Source: Reclinomonas americana ATCC 50394 (taxonomy: Eukaryota; Jakobida; Jakobea; Jakobida). From it: DNA of 64,000 nt. The first letter of the stretch is position 1, and each line of letters starts with the position of its first letter. Below the pieces are notes generated by a model that searched no databases, was not told the DNA's origin, and saw only the letters and a program-made list of their open reading frames with translations. Shown piece after piece: positions 33,086 through 45,800 of the stretch. The DNA is taken from the NCBI GenBank assembly GCA_048213135.1, contig PS015059.1:350618-414617 (forward strand), read 5' to 3'. The position numbers and the translations under genes were made by a program.

Positions 33086-36000
33086 CCTCTGCCTTTATTG
33101 CATGCTGTTGTCGCCCACCTTGCATTATCAGTTTCTCCTCTTATCTTGCACCCTTTGCTTTTCTCTCTTGTGTCATCTCCCTCTCTCACCCTCCTGCCTG
33201 TTCCTGCCGCCCACCGCGTTTCTCANNNNNNNNNNNNNNNNNNNNNNNNNNNNNNNNNNNNNNNNNNNNNNNNNNNNNNNNNNNNNNNNNNNNNNNNNNN
33301 NNNNNNNNNNNNNNNNNNNNNNNNNNNNNNNNNNNNNNNNNNNNNNNNNNNNNNNNNNNNNNNNNNNNNNNNNNNNNNNNNNNNNNNNNNNNNNNNNNNN
33401 NNNNNNNNNNNNNNNNNNNNNNNNNNNNNNNNNNNNNNNNNNNNNNNNNNNNNNNNNNNNNNNNNNNNNNNNNNNNNNNNNNNNNNNNNNNNNNNNNNNN
33501 NNNNNNNNNNNNNNNNNNNNNNNNNNNNNNNNNNNNNNNNNNNNNNNNNNNNNNNNNNNNNNNNNNNNNNNNNNNNNNNNNNNNNNNNNNNNNNNNNNNN
33601 NNNNNNNNNNNNNNNNNNNNNNNNNNNNNNNNNNNNNNNNNNNNNNNNNNNNNNNNNNNNNNNNNNNNNNNNNNNNNNNNNNNNNNNNNNNNNNNNNNNN
33701 NNNNNNNNNNNNNNNNNNNNNNNNNNNNNNNNNNNNNNNNNNNNNNNNNNNNNNNNNNNNNNNNNNNNNNNNNNNNNNNNNNNTTTCTCCCCCTCCTTCT
33801 CCAGTGCCTCGGTCTCTTGTTGCTTCGCCCTTCTGTTTTCTTTCACTCTCCTTTCCTCCTTCTCGCCTGCTCCTGCATCCTCTTCTCCTTTTCTCTCACT
33901 TTTCTCCGTCTCCCATTCTCTCTCCTCCTCGCCCGCTCCTGCCTGTTCCGTGCTCCATCTTCTTCTTCGAGTTCTTATCTTCTCACGTGCCCTGCGCCCT
34001 CATCTCCATCTCCCTCGCCTCCCGCTCTTCCCTTATCGCTCCCCTATCCCTCCTCTCGCAGTTCTCCTTCTCGGAAGACGCACCCGTTCGCCGCCGCGAG
34101 GACATTCCCAAGCGCACCTTTGTCTTCTCGCTGACCAGCACACTCGGGAGAGAGTACCTCATGTCGTGCAACTCGGAGGAGGAGCGCGCAGCGTGGATCG
34201 GCGCCATCAACGAAGCACAGGTACTGGCTGGTGTCACGTCGCATCCTTCAGCCAAAATCCCTTCGTGACTCTCTTCGTTTGCGACAGCTCCGCGCCCGCG
34301 AAGCCAGCACCATGGCCGAGCTGAACCGAGTGGTGACGACACAGGCTGCCGAGTTGTCTCGCCTCTTTGGCTCGCAGCTGGCCGTGGAAATCAGCTGGTC
34401 CACATTTGTTGGACCGCAGGAGCGTATCGAGAAGGCACCGGAGGCCGTGGTGCAGTGGTTTGCGAGGCAAATTGTGCCCGAGTTCCGCGCGTGTCAGCTG
34501 GTGAGCGAAAGTGCGAGGTAGCGGGGCGCAGCACACTTGCTGTCTCGCATTTCACTCCATGACATCCGTTCTGCCCACGGGCTTTGTCGACTTGTCAATC
34601 TTTTGCAATCCAGCTCTCTCTCTCTCTCTCTCTCTCCCACTCCTTTNNNNNNNNNNNNNNNNNNNNTCCCCCACTTCGTCTCCCCCACTTCGTCTCCCCC
34701 ACTTCGTCTCCCCCGCTTCGTCTCCCCCACTTCGTCTCCCCCACTTCGTCTCCCCCACTTCGTCTCCCCCACTTCGTCTCCCCCACTTCGTCTCCCCCAC
34801 TTCGTCTCCCCCACTTCGTCTCCCCCACTTCGTCTCCCCCACTTCGTCTCCCCCACTTCGTCTCCCCCACTTCGTCTCCCCCACTTCGTCTCCCCCACTT
34901 CGTCTCCCACTTTGTCCCTCTCCCCTCCATCCTTCTCCCCCGTCTCCCACCTCCTTCTCCCTCCCTTCCCCCTTCCCTCCTTCCCCCTTCCCTCTTTCCC
35001 CCTTCCCCCTCCCACCTCCTTCCCCCTTTCCCCCTTTCCCTCTTCCCCCCTTTCCCCCTCTCCCACCCTCCGCCCACCCACTTCCACCACAGCGCTCCTT
35101 CGACGCGACAGTCATCCAAAGACTACGCCGCCTCGTCGTCGCCAACCGCACCAGTCCGACCGACGAATCGCGCATCTCGGACGACTTGCGCGCCATCACG
35201 TTTGTGTTCCCGTCGCCCGCGCAGGCCGTCTTCCGACAGCTTCTCGTGCAACTGCGCATGGAGGACGAGCAGTTGAAGGTGCTTCTTCATGCGTGTCGAG
35301 GAAAGCGAGTGCTGCGCTGACTCTTGTTGATGTATCAGAGAGTGGTGGAGGAGTTTCAGAATTCGGCCACGTTGAATGTCGGCGTGCGTCTGCAACAACC
35401 GGGCGTGGTCATGGTGGTCGTGGACCTGCGATCGGTGGCGGAAACGGAGGATCCTCAAGTGTCGTGCCATCATTTCGAGTCGAACGCCTTTACGGCCATT
35501 CTGGCGGGTGCATTTGCGCGTCTGTCGGAGGATCCGCGCCACCGTGCTGTGGTGCTGTCGAATCTGAAGCGAATCATGTTGCGTTGGACGCGGTGTCTGT
35601 GATGCAGCTTTTCCCCGTATTCTTAACTCTGTACAATCGTAGCGTGCGCGTGGACACGGGTGATGTGACTGTTTCCGTCACGGATCAACACGAGCTGGTG
35701 ATTGGCATGGTGGTGGATCGCTCCAATACGGCATTCCCCGACATGGATGCGATTGTCAACGAAGTTCGCAGGGTGCGTTGAGGAACTGGGAGGATTGTTC
35801 ATCTTGATCACATGTGTGCTTGATTGTGTGGAGGAGTTGATCTCCGTTTCGTGCATCTCTCTCTCTCTCTCTCTCTCTCTCGTGTGCATGTGACATGAGC
35901 ATTGTCTGCCCTTCTTTTCCCAATTGTAATGATTCTTTTTCCTCTGTCCTTGTCGCTCATTCTCGCTTGTGTCAAAGTGTTTGCTCTCACATGAGCGGTG

Positions 36001-39000
36001 TCGGCGCTCATTCGTCGCAAAAATGTCTGTGTGTGTCTTCTCTGTCTCTCTGCCTCTCAGTGCGTGTGTAATGGTGTGAAATGTGTCTTTTCGCTCTCCT
36101 TTCGTCTTGCCTCATTCTGCCTCCTTGCTATCCTGCATTGTGTTTCCGCGCCCTTACTTCGTTTCCCTTTTGTTTCCTTCTTCTCTTCCCAACTTTTGAA
36201 ATCCCTTCTCCCATCTTCTCTCACTTCTCCCTCCCTTCTCCCTCCGTTCTCCCTCCGTTCTCCCTCCGTTCTCCCTCCTCTCTCCCTCCTCCCTCCCTCC
36301 TCCCTCCCTTCTCCTTCCCTTCTCCCTCCCTTCTCCCTCCCTCTCCCTTCTCTCCCTCCATCTCCCTCCCTTCTCCCTCCCTTCCCCCGTCCCTTCTCTG
36401 TCCCTTCTCCGTCCCTTCCCCCTGTTCCTTCTCCCTTCTCCTTCTCCCTTTCTTCTCCCATCTTTCTCCCTCCCTTCTTCCCTCCCTTCTTCCCTCCCTT
36501 CTTCCCTCCCCGTTCCCCTCCCCTTACCCTCCCCTCACCCTTCTCCCCCGCGGCAGTGGTGCGTGGCAATGGATGGCGTGGCCTACGTCATGGAGGAGGT
36601 CTTGCCGATGCTGCAACGCTCTCTCTTTGATCGGCTGCATGGCTTCGAGGTACGGCGCGCCACTCCCGCACCCCCTCCCGCTCCGTGCGTCTCACTTCCT
36701 TTTTTCGGCAGCCGGTGTGCGAATTCGACGCTCCCTCGCTGGAGTCTCGTCGGGAGACCATGATTGAGAACATTTCGTACCTCCGAGACAAGTTCGTCCG
36801 CAACTTTGTGGAGGTTTGGCAACTTGGTGAATGGTGCAGTTGTGCGTGAATGCGATCGCTCATTCCATCACCACAGGCATTGTGCCAAGTTTTTGATTCC
36901 TCGTCGGCGGTGGCGGTGCTCAAGGATGCCGTGCACAAGATCATGATTCGGTGCGTGAGTCGGTCGGCAGCTATTGCTTCCCATCAGAGTCATCTCACTC
37001 GTTTCTCTCGCAGCATTGTTAAGAAGCGACCCGGAGAGGCCGTGGAGTACAACGGCCCCACCAAGCAGATTACGTGTAACATCTTTGAGCAGCACAGTCT
37101 CGGTGCGTTGATCACTTCAATGGCCCAGTGTGCCCTCTCATTTTTTCATCCTTCTTCATTCACTCCTTGTCCTTCATTCCACACTTCTCTTGCTGCTCCG
37201 TTCGCTCCACGCAGCGAGTTTCTCGGACGTCGCGACGGCGGCAGGTGCCATTGAAGACGGTATCGTACCGAATCGTCGCGCTCTGGAGTTGGTCGAGAGG
37301 ATTCTCGGCCAGCGCACGCACACCACCTCGGCGCGCCTCACCCACGCACTCGGACTGGATGAAGTTATCAAAGTCGACGTTGCGTTTCTCTATCTTTGCT
37401 TGAATCGCTGCGCCTTCATGTTGACGACCTGCGCGCCTCCCAGTACCCTATCGACGGCGTGTTTGCCATGGCCTACCCCATGGCGGCACTCGATGCCTTG
37501 CTAGCGCAGGAGCCAATGGATGCTGAGCTGCTGGCCGCCGCGATTGAAGATGTTGCGTCGCCGAGTCTGCGCACAGTCCACTCTTTGAATGCTCTCCCTC
37601 ACTCCACACCGACCGACAGCACTGCCGCCAACACCCCCACGAGCGGCAGCGATTGGCGTTGAAGATTCGCCAAGTGCGCGTGGTGAATGTTCCACTGTCG
37701 CGCGACGACGCTCCCACGCGAGACGACATTGACTCGCAACTCTCCCACACCCGCATGTCCCGCAAATTGACAGAAATCACCAAGTGCGTCTCACTTTCTC
37801 TCATGGTATTGTTCTCCACTCTTACACATCCGATTCTGTGCAGTCGCGCGGACCTGGCCTGCCAACACTCGTTCATCACCCTGTTCTCTTCCGGCGTGCT
37901 GACACTGGTCTCATGCTTTGAGTGCACCGACTATCCGGGACCGAACGTCACCGAAATGCAAGAATTCCTCAATCTCGTGCTCACCCCGGATCGCGCGCTG
38001 CTGTCACACTTGGCGGAGTTGGTGAATTGGAGACGAGACGAGTATCGTGCTGATCTGCTCTCGGTGTCGCCGGGCATTGCGCTGGAGGTGCGTCGGAATC
38101 CTGGTTGTTCATTTGCAGTGGGCGCAGCTTAGTGAGTGTGTTTGTCAGATGAATGGTTCCTCGTTTGAGAATCTGCTGGAGCCGGAGATGGCTGCGGAGA
38201 CGTTGCGGTCGACTGCGCGAATTGATTTGCGGGCGGCGATTGATGCTTTGCGTGATGTGAGTGTGGGGGAGGGGAAGGGAGAAGGGAGGAAAGGGGAGAG
38301 GAGGGGGAGGGGGAGGGAGAGGGAGAGGGAGAGGGAGAGGGAGAGGGAGAGGGAGAGGGAGAGGGAGAGGGAGAGGGAGAGGGAGAGGGAGAGGGAGAAG
38401 GGAGAGAGAGGGCGTCTCTTGTGCTTGTGCCTCACGGCATCTTGTTGCCCAGGTGGAAGCCTCACAGGGCACTCTTGTATCATCGGCGGTGGCCAGTGTG
38501 CTCCGAAGTTACGGGCATGCACTCACACATTCATCTGCTGCATGCTCATCCTCTACTTCTCCACACGCACACAGCCATTGCGCTTGTCAACTTTCCGCTG
38601 CCTTCCATGGGCCTGCCAGACAATGAGGTGGAATTGTTGCAGAAGCAGCGACTGCAGGAGCTGATTCTGTTGCGTGAAGCGTGCTCACGGTGCACTGTCG
38701 GTCGACGGCAAGCTGACTTGCCTATCACAGCGATCCATCATTCGGTCAGGTCGATTTGAAGTTTGGCCTGTGCGCGCTCTCCAAGAGCGGCAAGCTCATT
38801 ATCATGATGGTGTACGAGAGACCTGCACGACCGGGCGCCGCCACCAGCGACATCAAGAAGATGATTCAGGTGTGCTATCTGGCACAGACCTTGTCATTGC
38901 ACACGCTCCTGTCACCTTAACGCTCTCTCTTCTTGTGCGCGCAGGAAATCGCCAGTCGCGAACAGGCACGCATCGCCGCCGGCGCTGCCCCACCTCCGGT

Positions 39001-39429
39001 GATTGACGACGGTGGGTGGCTGGTGTTGTTGCAGCAGGGTGGCGTGTTTGTGAAGCACGGCAGGCGCGGCGATCCGCACTTGCGCCGTGTGTGGACCGAC
39101 GCGTCGCTGGACAAGCTTTTTTGGGCCAAGTTGGATGGCTCACGGAAACGCGAGTTGCCGCTGCGTAGCTTCACGTCGTTGACGCAGGGCATCAGCACCA
39201 AGATTTTCGAGCGCAGTGGCCAAGGTCTGTTTTCTGCCGGTGGTGGCGGTGAGGATCCAGACGTTTATCACTCACATCTTGCCTCCTCCATTCACCAGCT
39301 CACAAGGCTGGCTTGTATTTTTCGTTGGTGGGCTCCGATCGCTCGTTTGATTTGGAGGCAATCGAGCCGGCGGTCAAGGAGAAGTGGCTGGATGCGCTGT
39401 CGCGTGCGTTGAGATGCTCTCGACCATGA
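32618..39429 (+). CDS. Large protein with PH-like domains at both ends
   Basis: I could place 22 exons with consistent phases (first 32618-32661, 32764-32805, 32895-32964, 34062-34220; last 39299-39429), about 961 residues. The N-terminus reads GIIKEGYLVKQGESVKSWKK then RWFVLFDVTMQYF, and closes with LMSCNSEEERAAWIGAINEA, a textbook PH domain with the final Trp. The C-terminal exons (RGDPHLRRVWTDASLDKLFW, AGLYFSLVGSDRSFDLEAI, KEKWLDAL) look like a second PH-type fold. The roughly 700 residues between are helical (QRLRRLVVANRTSPTDESR, FVRNFVEALCQVFDSSSAVA) and not recognised. It probably acts at phosphoinositide membranes as a scaffold. Introns 1, 7, 13, 14 and 19 begin with GTTGCG. Intron 3 has a 558-base gap. 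It is convergent with the tetraspan gene, 130 bases away. Confidence 0.82.
34667..34908. repeat. Perfect 14-bp minisatellite CTTCGTCTCCCCCA, about 17 copies
   Basis: The unit CTTCGTCTCCCCCA repeats without interruption except one C>G change (CCCCCG near 34710). It lies in intron 5 of the PH gene next to a 20-N gap, upstream of the acceptor at 35091-35092. Confidence 0.95.
36200..36550. repeat. CT-rich TTCTCCCTCC array in PH gene intron 8
   Basis: Dozens of (T/C)TCTCCCTCC(C/G) units precede the acceptor at 36555-36556. The array may serve as a very long polypyrimidine tract. Confidence 0.85.
38270..38400. repeat. (GGGAGA)n hexanucleotide repeat in PH gene intron 17
   Basis: About sixteen GGGAGA units run from roughly 38300 to 38398, right after the 5' splice site at 38257. 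Confidence 0.9.
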
Positions 39430-39559
39430 GAAGACGATAATCGTAAAATAAAACACCAGTCTTCGTTTTGTTGGTGGACACTGACGGTGCGGAGTAGTGT
39501 TCTTCACTCACGCACACATGTAGAGAGACACGTACAAGGCTGGGGGGGGAGGACGGAGC

Positions 39560-41768
39560 TCAGAGGAATGCGTTTTCCATCTCGTCCGACACACCAAGCA
39601 ACGAGCGATCCTTGTCGGCCGTGCGACGGTAGTGCATCAGCGCGCCGATTTGCAGCACCTAAAAGGGGAAAGGGGTGAGGAGGGGAAAGGGAAGGGGGGA
39701 GGAGGGGAAAGGGGGAAGGGGGGAGGAGGGTAGAATGTGAGCGAAGGGGAGAGTGGGGAGCGGAGAAAGTAACAGAGTGGAGAAAAAGCAGGATAGAAAA
39801 AGAAAGAGAAAGAAGACGAGTAGAGGAAGGTGGTAGACATAGAAAGAGAGAATGGACGAGACTGTGGAACGGTGGGAAGGTTGGAGTGGAGAAAGTGAAG
39901 GCGACAAAGAGGATGAGAAAGTGAAACAGAGGTAAAGGAAAGGTGAGAGAATGAGAGAGAAACAAGACTGTGGAAGAGTAGGAAGTATGGAGAGGAGAAG
40001 AGACAGTGCAAAGGCCACGAATCACCGAGAAATAGAGAGGAAGGCGGAAAGACAGGTGAGAGAAGAGAGAAAGATTGTGGAAGAGTAGAAAGCATGGAGT
40101 GGAGAGAGTGAAGGCGACAACGAGGATAGACAGTGCGAAAGGCTCTGAATCACCGAGAAGTCGAGAGGAAGGAGGAAGGAGAGGTGAGAGAATGAGAGAG
40201 AAAAACAAGACTGTGGAAGAGGGGAAAGAATACGAGAGAGTGAAGGCGACAATGAGGAAGAGACAGTGACTGAATCAGCGAGAAGTCGAGAGCAAGGAGA
40301 AAGGAAGTGTGAGAGTGCACGGGCGAGGAAGCAACAGGAAGAAGAAGAGTAAAGGAGGAAGCAGGACGGAAAACGAAAGAAGAGAAAGAGAAGGTATCCA
40401 GACAAGTTGAGAGGAGAAGGAGGCAAGGCGAGAAACGAAGCAACAAGGAGAGAGTGAGAATCAATGAAGAAGGCGCGGAGATCACTTGCCATGACGAGTC
40501 CAGCCAGGATTTCCGCTGCGGTGACACAGAAAGAGCAGTCAGCATCATTGTACGAAAGCGCATGTGAGGCTTCGAGAGCTCACCTGCAAACACCAGTCGC
40601 ACAGTGCTGCAGACATAGCCTGGAAGGAAAGAGTGAGGTGAGATACCAGTGTGCCTCGCAGAGTGGCCTATGAATGACAAAACTGCTGAAGGCCGGGCCC
40701 GTTGACAGGTCGGGCCACATGCAACGGTTGCGCAGATCATCACCAAAGTTGCTGATACTGGCACCGAGCAGTCCGAGCGTGAGGGCGAGGCAGACGATGG
40801 ACTGTGAAGCGGTGAGCAGGGGGAAGTGGCAATAATCGCAAGGGATGGCGAGGAGGCGTACCATTTGGGCGACTCTTGCGCTGCGGGTGATGATGTGCCT
40901 GCGGGCATGCAGAGAGGGACATCAGTGAATATGGGGGAAGGGGGAAGGCGGCGTGGAGAAGGGAGTGGAGAAGAAAGTGGGTGTTGGGAAAGGGAGGATA
41001 CGGTGTAAAGGAAGGGCAAAGAAAGCGCGAGGAAGGGAGAGCAGAGTGTGGAAACACATCCAAGAACGAGCATCATCAGCGACAAGTAAAGAACTGAAAC
41101 GAGAAAGAAAAGCGTCTCTCACAGACCCGTCCTTTCGGCGAGAGGCCACTCATTCTTCTGACACTTCAGCAATGCACAGCATCAGCTTCTGTTCATCCTC
41201 AACTACCTCGCCTCCATCTCTCTACCTCGCCCTCCAACAAAACAGAAATGCATGACACTACAACCTTTCAAGCTCTCGCTCCCCGGTCTGACTCGTTCCC
41301 CTTCCTTGGTTGTTTTTATGCATGAGAAGCTCTCCTTCTTTCGTCGTTCATCCTCTCCCACTCGCTCTATCAGTTGGCCCTCTGCATATGCCCTCTTTCC
41401 ACGCTGAGGAAGTGAGCCTGTTGCTCTCTGACTCCGACCTCCTTCTATCGTCGCAGCCAAGCTGTTTTCCTCAGGAAGAGGGAGAGGCGATTTCATGATG
41501 AAAACCAGATTGTCTGTCATTCACCCTCTCCCACTCGCTCTATCAGTTGGCCCTCTGCATGAGCCCTCTTTCCACGCTGAGCAAGTGAGCCTGTTGCCAC
41601 CGCACTCCGACCCGCTCCTCTGTCAACGTCAAGCTGTTTGCTTCAGAGAGAGGGAGAGAACGGTTGTTCTAATGCATGAATACAACTCCCCCGAGCCCTT
41701 CCATTCCTCCCACAGAATGCACTCCACAGTGTGCATAAGGAACCCTTGCGTCTTCCTCAGCGAGAGGC

Positions 41769-41806
<38 letters not shown>

Positions 41807-42226
41807 TCTCTCGTCAGTCATTCACATCTTCCATATCTCGCTCACTCTCTCACCCATGATCCTCTCCCTCCCTCCCTCCCTCTCCCTTTCCCTTTCCCCT
41901 TCCCCCTTTCACCCCTCCCTTTACCCATCCTCAGCACCCACCACGCCAAAAAGATAATCGACTGCGCAATGAAGCACAGCGCGAGGTAATCCGGCACTCT
42001 GTGCTCCACCTTGTCGATCCACGTTGGATCTTCACTGCTGCGGCTGACCTCATACAACCGCACACCAACCGCAAACGCAATGAGGAACGCCTGCACACAC
42101 ACAGAGAGAGAGAGAGAGTCAGGCACTTTAGTCAGAGAATCAGTGACCAACTGTGTCGCACACACACACCAGCAAGAAGGCGTCGAGTATTATGAAGGTG
42201 AACACTCGTGGTCTACACGAGCACAT
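39560..42226 (-). CDS. Four-helix (tetraspan/MARVEL-like) membrane protein
   Basis: Seven minus-strand exons, 42226-42170, 42090-41942, 40898-40862, 40801-40684, 40619-40584, 40515-40496 and 39658-39560, all phases matching, 171 residues. Four hydrophobic stretches are visible: FIILDAFLLAFLIAFAVGV, DYLALCFIAQSIIFLAW, SIVCLALTLGLLGASI and the YVCSTVRLVFAAEILAGLVL region. A loop with two Trp and one Cys (RNRCMWPDLSTGP) lies between helices 3 and 4. The tail HYRRTADKDRSLLGVSDEM is polar. Four-helix topology with short termini resembles MARVEL proteins, but I see no diagnostic motif. Several exons are only 20-37 nt. The start at 42226 is the first in-frame ATG; an upstream exon cannot be excluded. 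Confidence 0.65.
41335..41640. repeat. 177-bp direct duplication in intron 2 of the tetraspan gene
   Basis: CTCTCCCACTCGCTCTATCA, GTTGGCCCTCTGCAT and CCCTCTTTCCACGCTGAG recur at about 41350 and 41526, followed by AAGTGAGCCTGTTGC in both copies. Confidence 0.85.
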
Positions 42227-42893
42227 GCTTGCTCCCTACTCTGCGTTTCACTTGCGCACACTCTTTTTCTCTCACAATCCCAGAAATCAGAGTATAGCCG
42301 TTACTGCAATCTCATTTCCCGCCAACTTCGCGTTTCACTTTGTCGTCCGCGCGGCTGTGTGATGCAAGAAGAGCACGGCAAAGTCTTTTATTGAGAGTGT
42401 GACAATGCCTGGCTGGCGTATCTTCCGTATCCCGGCTGTGCGCGCGCAGCGATCAGTCAGCAGAAAGTTATGTATGCCTTTCTGTAGATCCTCTTTTATC
42501 TCTCCATCTTCCTGTCTCTCGTCTCTCAATGTTCTCCCTCACTTCGATCAGTCAGCAGATAGTTTCATACACTCTGCATTATCTCTTCTCTTCCCGTCAA
42601 TTCATGCACTTTTCTTCTCTCTCCCCCTCCATCTCCCTGTCTCTAGTGTCTCTCTCTGTCATCCCACTCTCTCCTTCATTTCGATCGGTAAGCAGAGAGT
42701 AATGCATGTTCTTCTTCCGATGTTTGCTTGTCTTTGACGCTGTGCTGCCCACCGTTTCTTCTTTCCACTATCTCCCTGTCTCTTGTGTTCTCCAGATCCT
42801 GCCTCTCTCTAGCACACGTCAGTCAGTCAGCAGAGAATTGTGCATCCAATCAGCATTCTGCTCTTCATCCATCACTGCTTCTCCTGTCTCTCG
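42227..42893. other. Intergenic stretch with diverged repeats, no gene seen
   Basis: TCGATC(A/G)GT(C/A)AGCAGA and related CAGTCAGCAGA motifs recur near 42452, 42546, 42683 and 42822 among CT-rich sequence. This lies between the tetraspan start and the end of the dynein-stalk/CAP-Gly gene, whose last exon could be hidden here. Confidence 0.5.
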
Positions 42894-45800
42894 CTATGCC
42901 ATCCACTCTCTCCCTCGGTATGCTCTGCATTGCTCAGTCAATGCTCCTCTTTCACAATGCCCACAGTTTCCTCTCTCTCTCTCTCTCATTCCCTCTCTCT
43001 CTCCTCCTCCCTCTCCCGTCACCACCCTTTCCCTTCGCCTCCCTTCCCCTTCACGCACCTGACCACGGCGCCTCACGCTATCGGGCCGCACAAACAGACC
43101 CTGCTTGTCGTCGCATCTAAAATACACGCGGCCGTCCACGCGCCCATCGTTCTTGCCCATGCCGGTTTGGTCGACCTCGACGCCCACCCACATGCCGTCG
43201 GCAAAATCGGTCGGACCCACGTAGCGCACAGTCGCGCTCAGCATGCGCGAGGTCACCAGCACACGGTCGCCGACTTGAATCGATGGCGTGTCGCCGCGCG
43301 AGGAGCTGCCCGACGAACCGTGCGAGCTGCGAGGCCCCGATCACAGTCAGGGTGGGATGATATGTACGTGGAGGAACCGAGAGACAATGACACACCTGTG
43401 ACCGGCGAATGGTGCGTGCGAGTCGTCGAGTGGTCGGCAGTGCTCAAACGGCTTGCACAGCATTTCGATTTTGCGCAGCCTGCAGACAATGAAATGAATA
43501 AAAATGCAAGGGACGACCTTTCAGCCATCGCACGCAACTCGCGCTGCCGAGCCAAGTCGTACACCGAGCCGAGCATTCCCTCCAGCTGCGCAATGCGAGC
43601 CGCCATGGCCGCCAGAGTCTCCTGCTCGTCCATCAGCGCCTGCTCGCCCAACAGTTGTGCATCGCCGTTGACGTCGTCCTCCTCCAATTCGTCGTGTGTC
43701 ATGGGCGGCCGTGGATCGGGGGCGATTGGCGACTCCACCGCTGCCGTCGTCTCGCGGTCGTGCGATGACGGATTCACTGCTGGAGGCAAGAACTGGTGTC
43801 GGTATTCGGGAAACGCGGCGGCCATGACATGCGGCGGCACGTGCTGCTGCGCTTCAGGGCCGATGCGCTCAATCGCATTAGCCAGTCGCGCGCGCAGCGG
43901 CTGCACCGTGGCCACCAGGTCGCCGCACTCGGTCATGCTCGTCACCCATTGTGACAGGCCGCCGGCAGGACGACACACCAGGCGAATGTACTGCGGCGGG
44001 ATAATGAGAATGGGGGAGAGAGGGCGCATTCTCTTCACAGCTGCCACACCTCGGGCGATGGATCTTTCAACTTGCGGAGAAGTGTGCGAATTGCGCGCAC
44101 TTTGGTCATGGAGATGGCGTCGACATGCAGATCCTCGATAGCATGCCGGAAAGCTGCAGCGTGTTTCGTGGTTAGCGAAACACAAGGACTCTGTCCACAT
44201 CAGCAAAAACGCACCAGCTGCGTCCGCCAGCTCCACTCGCACACTGCGCATGCTTTGATCACGATCCAACAGTACCATGATGGCCGCCATGACGGCGGTG
44301 CACTGCATGTGCGAGAGAACTTCAGAAGCGGCAGCGGAAATAAACAAAAGATGTATGCAGTTCGGTACCTCCACTGGCGGCGCTGGCATCAACCGAATCT
44401 CCTTCAAGTCGGCATCGCGCACATCGCGCAGTCCACGCATCCGCAGCAAGTCGATTTCCGCCTGCAGCGTCGCGCGTTGTGACTCGAATTGCGAGTACAA
44501 GCTCACCACCTCCTCCAACTCGGCTTCGAGGTCAGCCGTGGTGGGAGGCGGTGGTTGCGTGCCGTGATCGGTGCTGGCAGGTGGTGCTGCTGCTGCTGCG
44601 ACTGCTGCTGCTGCTGTGGCCTCCTGCCCGACTTGATCGCTTCCGCGGTGTCGACGAGGCCGCCACGTGCGGCGACCGGCTGCACCCACCGTGCGCAACT
44701 GCAGTTGCACCTCGTGCAAGTCGCGCTCCCGTCGCTCCGCCTCGATTTCCTTTTCCACCACCGAGTCCAGCAGCGCCACTTTTTGAACGACGGCTCGGAT
44801 CCACTTGCACATTTCCGCTGCCGCCATGGAGGAGCGACATACGGCCTGTGGGGAAGAGGCGAGAAGGAGTTGAGCGCAGGTAGGGGGCGGGATGGGGAAA
44901 GGGTGCGTACCTCAGGCTCAAAATCTGGGTGATCGAGAAACATTTGCATGCGCTGCGGGAGGTCGCGGGGTAACCTGTCCAGCTGCATGTATCGCAGTTC
45001 CTCAAAGAGTTCCGCTGTGTGTGTGGGAGGGGGAAGGATAATGAGGAAAAAGGATTAAGGAGAGTCTTTGTAACAGCAATATTTTCCAGCACTTCTTCGC
45101 AAGTGATTCTAACTCTCCTGCGAACTCGTGAATGCATTCTTCCGTACCATAGTTGCCGTTCGATGTCTTCTCTGTGAATCACATGCTATGCACACTTGAC
45201 AGCCCCTGTTTGCTCCTCTGATGTATGAGGTTCTGTGCGTTCTGATGCAGCTTTCTCTCACTGTCGCAAGTTGCATGCGGCCTTCTGCTGTGGCGAAACA
45301 GTTGCCTTCTCTCCCTCTCTCTACTTGCTCTCTTACAAAGGCATTTCGCGCTTTGTGACTGTGCACTCGTTGCTTTCTGGCGCTGTTCCCTCACTGGAGG
45401 CTTCTGCGTGGATGTCTCTCGTGTCGCTGTTCTGCTGCCTCACGTCGCTCTCTCCTCTTCTGAATGCAGTCGTGTCTCCATTAACTCGCGGCGCAGACCA
45501 GCCTGTTCTGACGCGTTCTCCCTCACGTGACGACCCACCTGCAGAGTTCTCCAACATTGCCGGCTGTTTGTGCCCAAGCAGCACGGCCAGTGCATCAAGA
45601 ACAAGCTTAACCTGCTCCAACGTCGTCAGGGACGACAGAGAAGTTACAGAGGAACGACTGCGGACGAAACCTTGGTGGGCGGCTTGCGCATGGCACGCAG
45701 CTCGTTGACCGTGGCCAGCGAGAGTCCATTCAGCGTGTCGCTCAGCGCGTGCAAGGGCGCCTCGATGGCGCGGCGAGCAGAGCGCGCAGCGAGAAGGGCC

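Noticed and set aside
34511-35781. Repetitive 'FVSPTSSPPLRLPH' proteins in all frames
   Set aside because: They come from the 14-bp intronic minisatellite; PH-gene exons on both sides join in phase without it.
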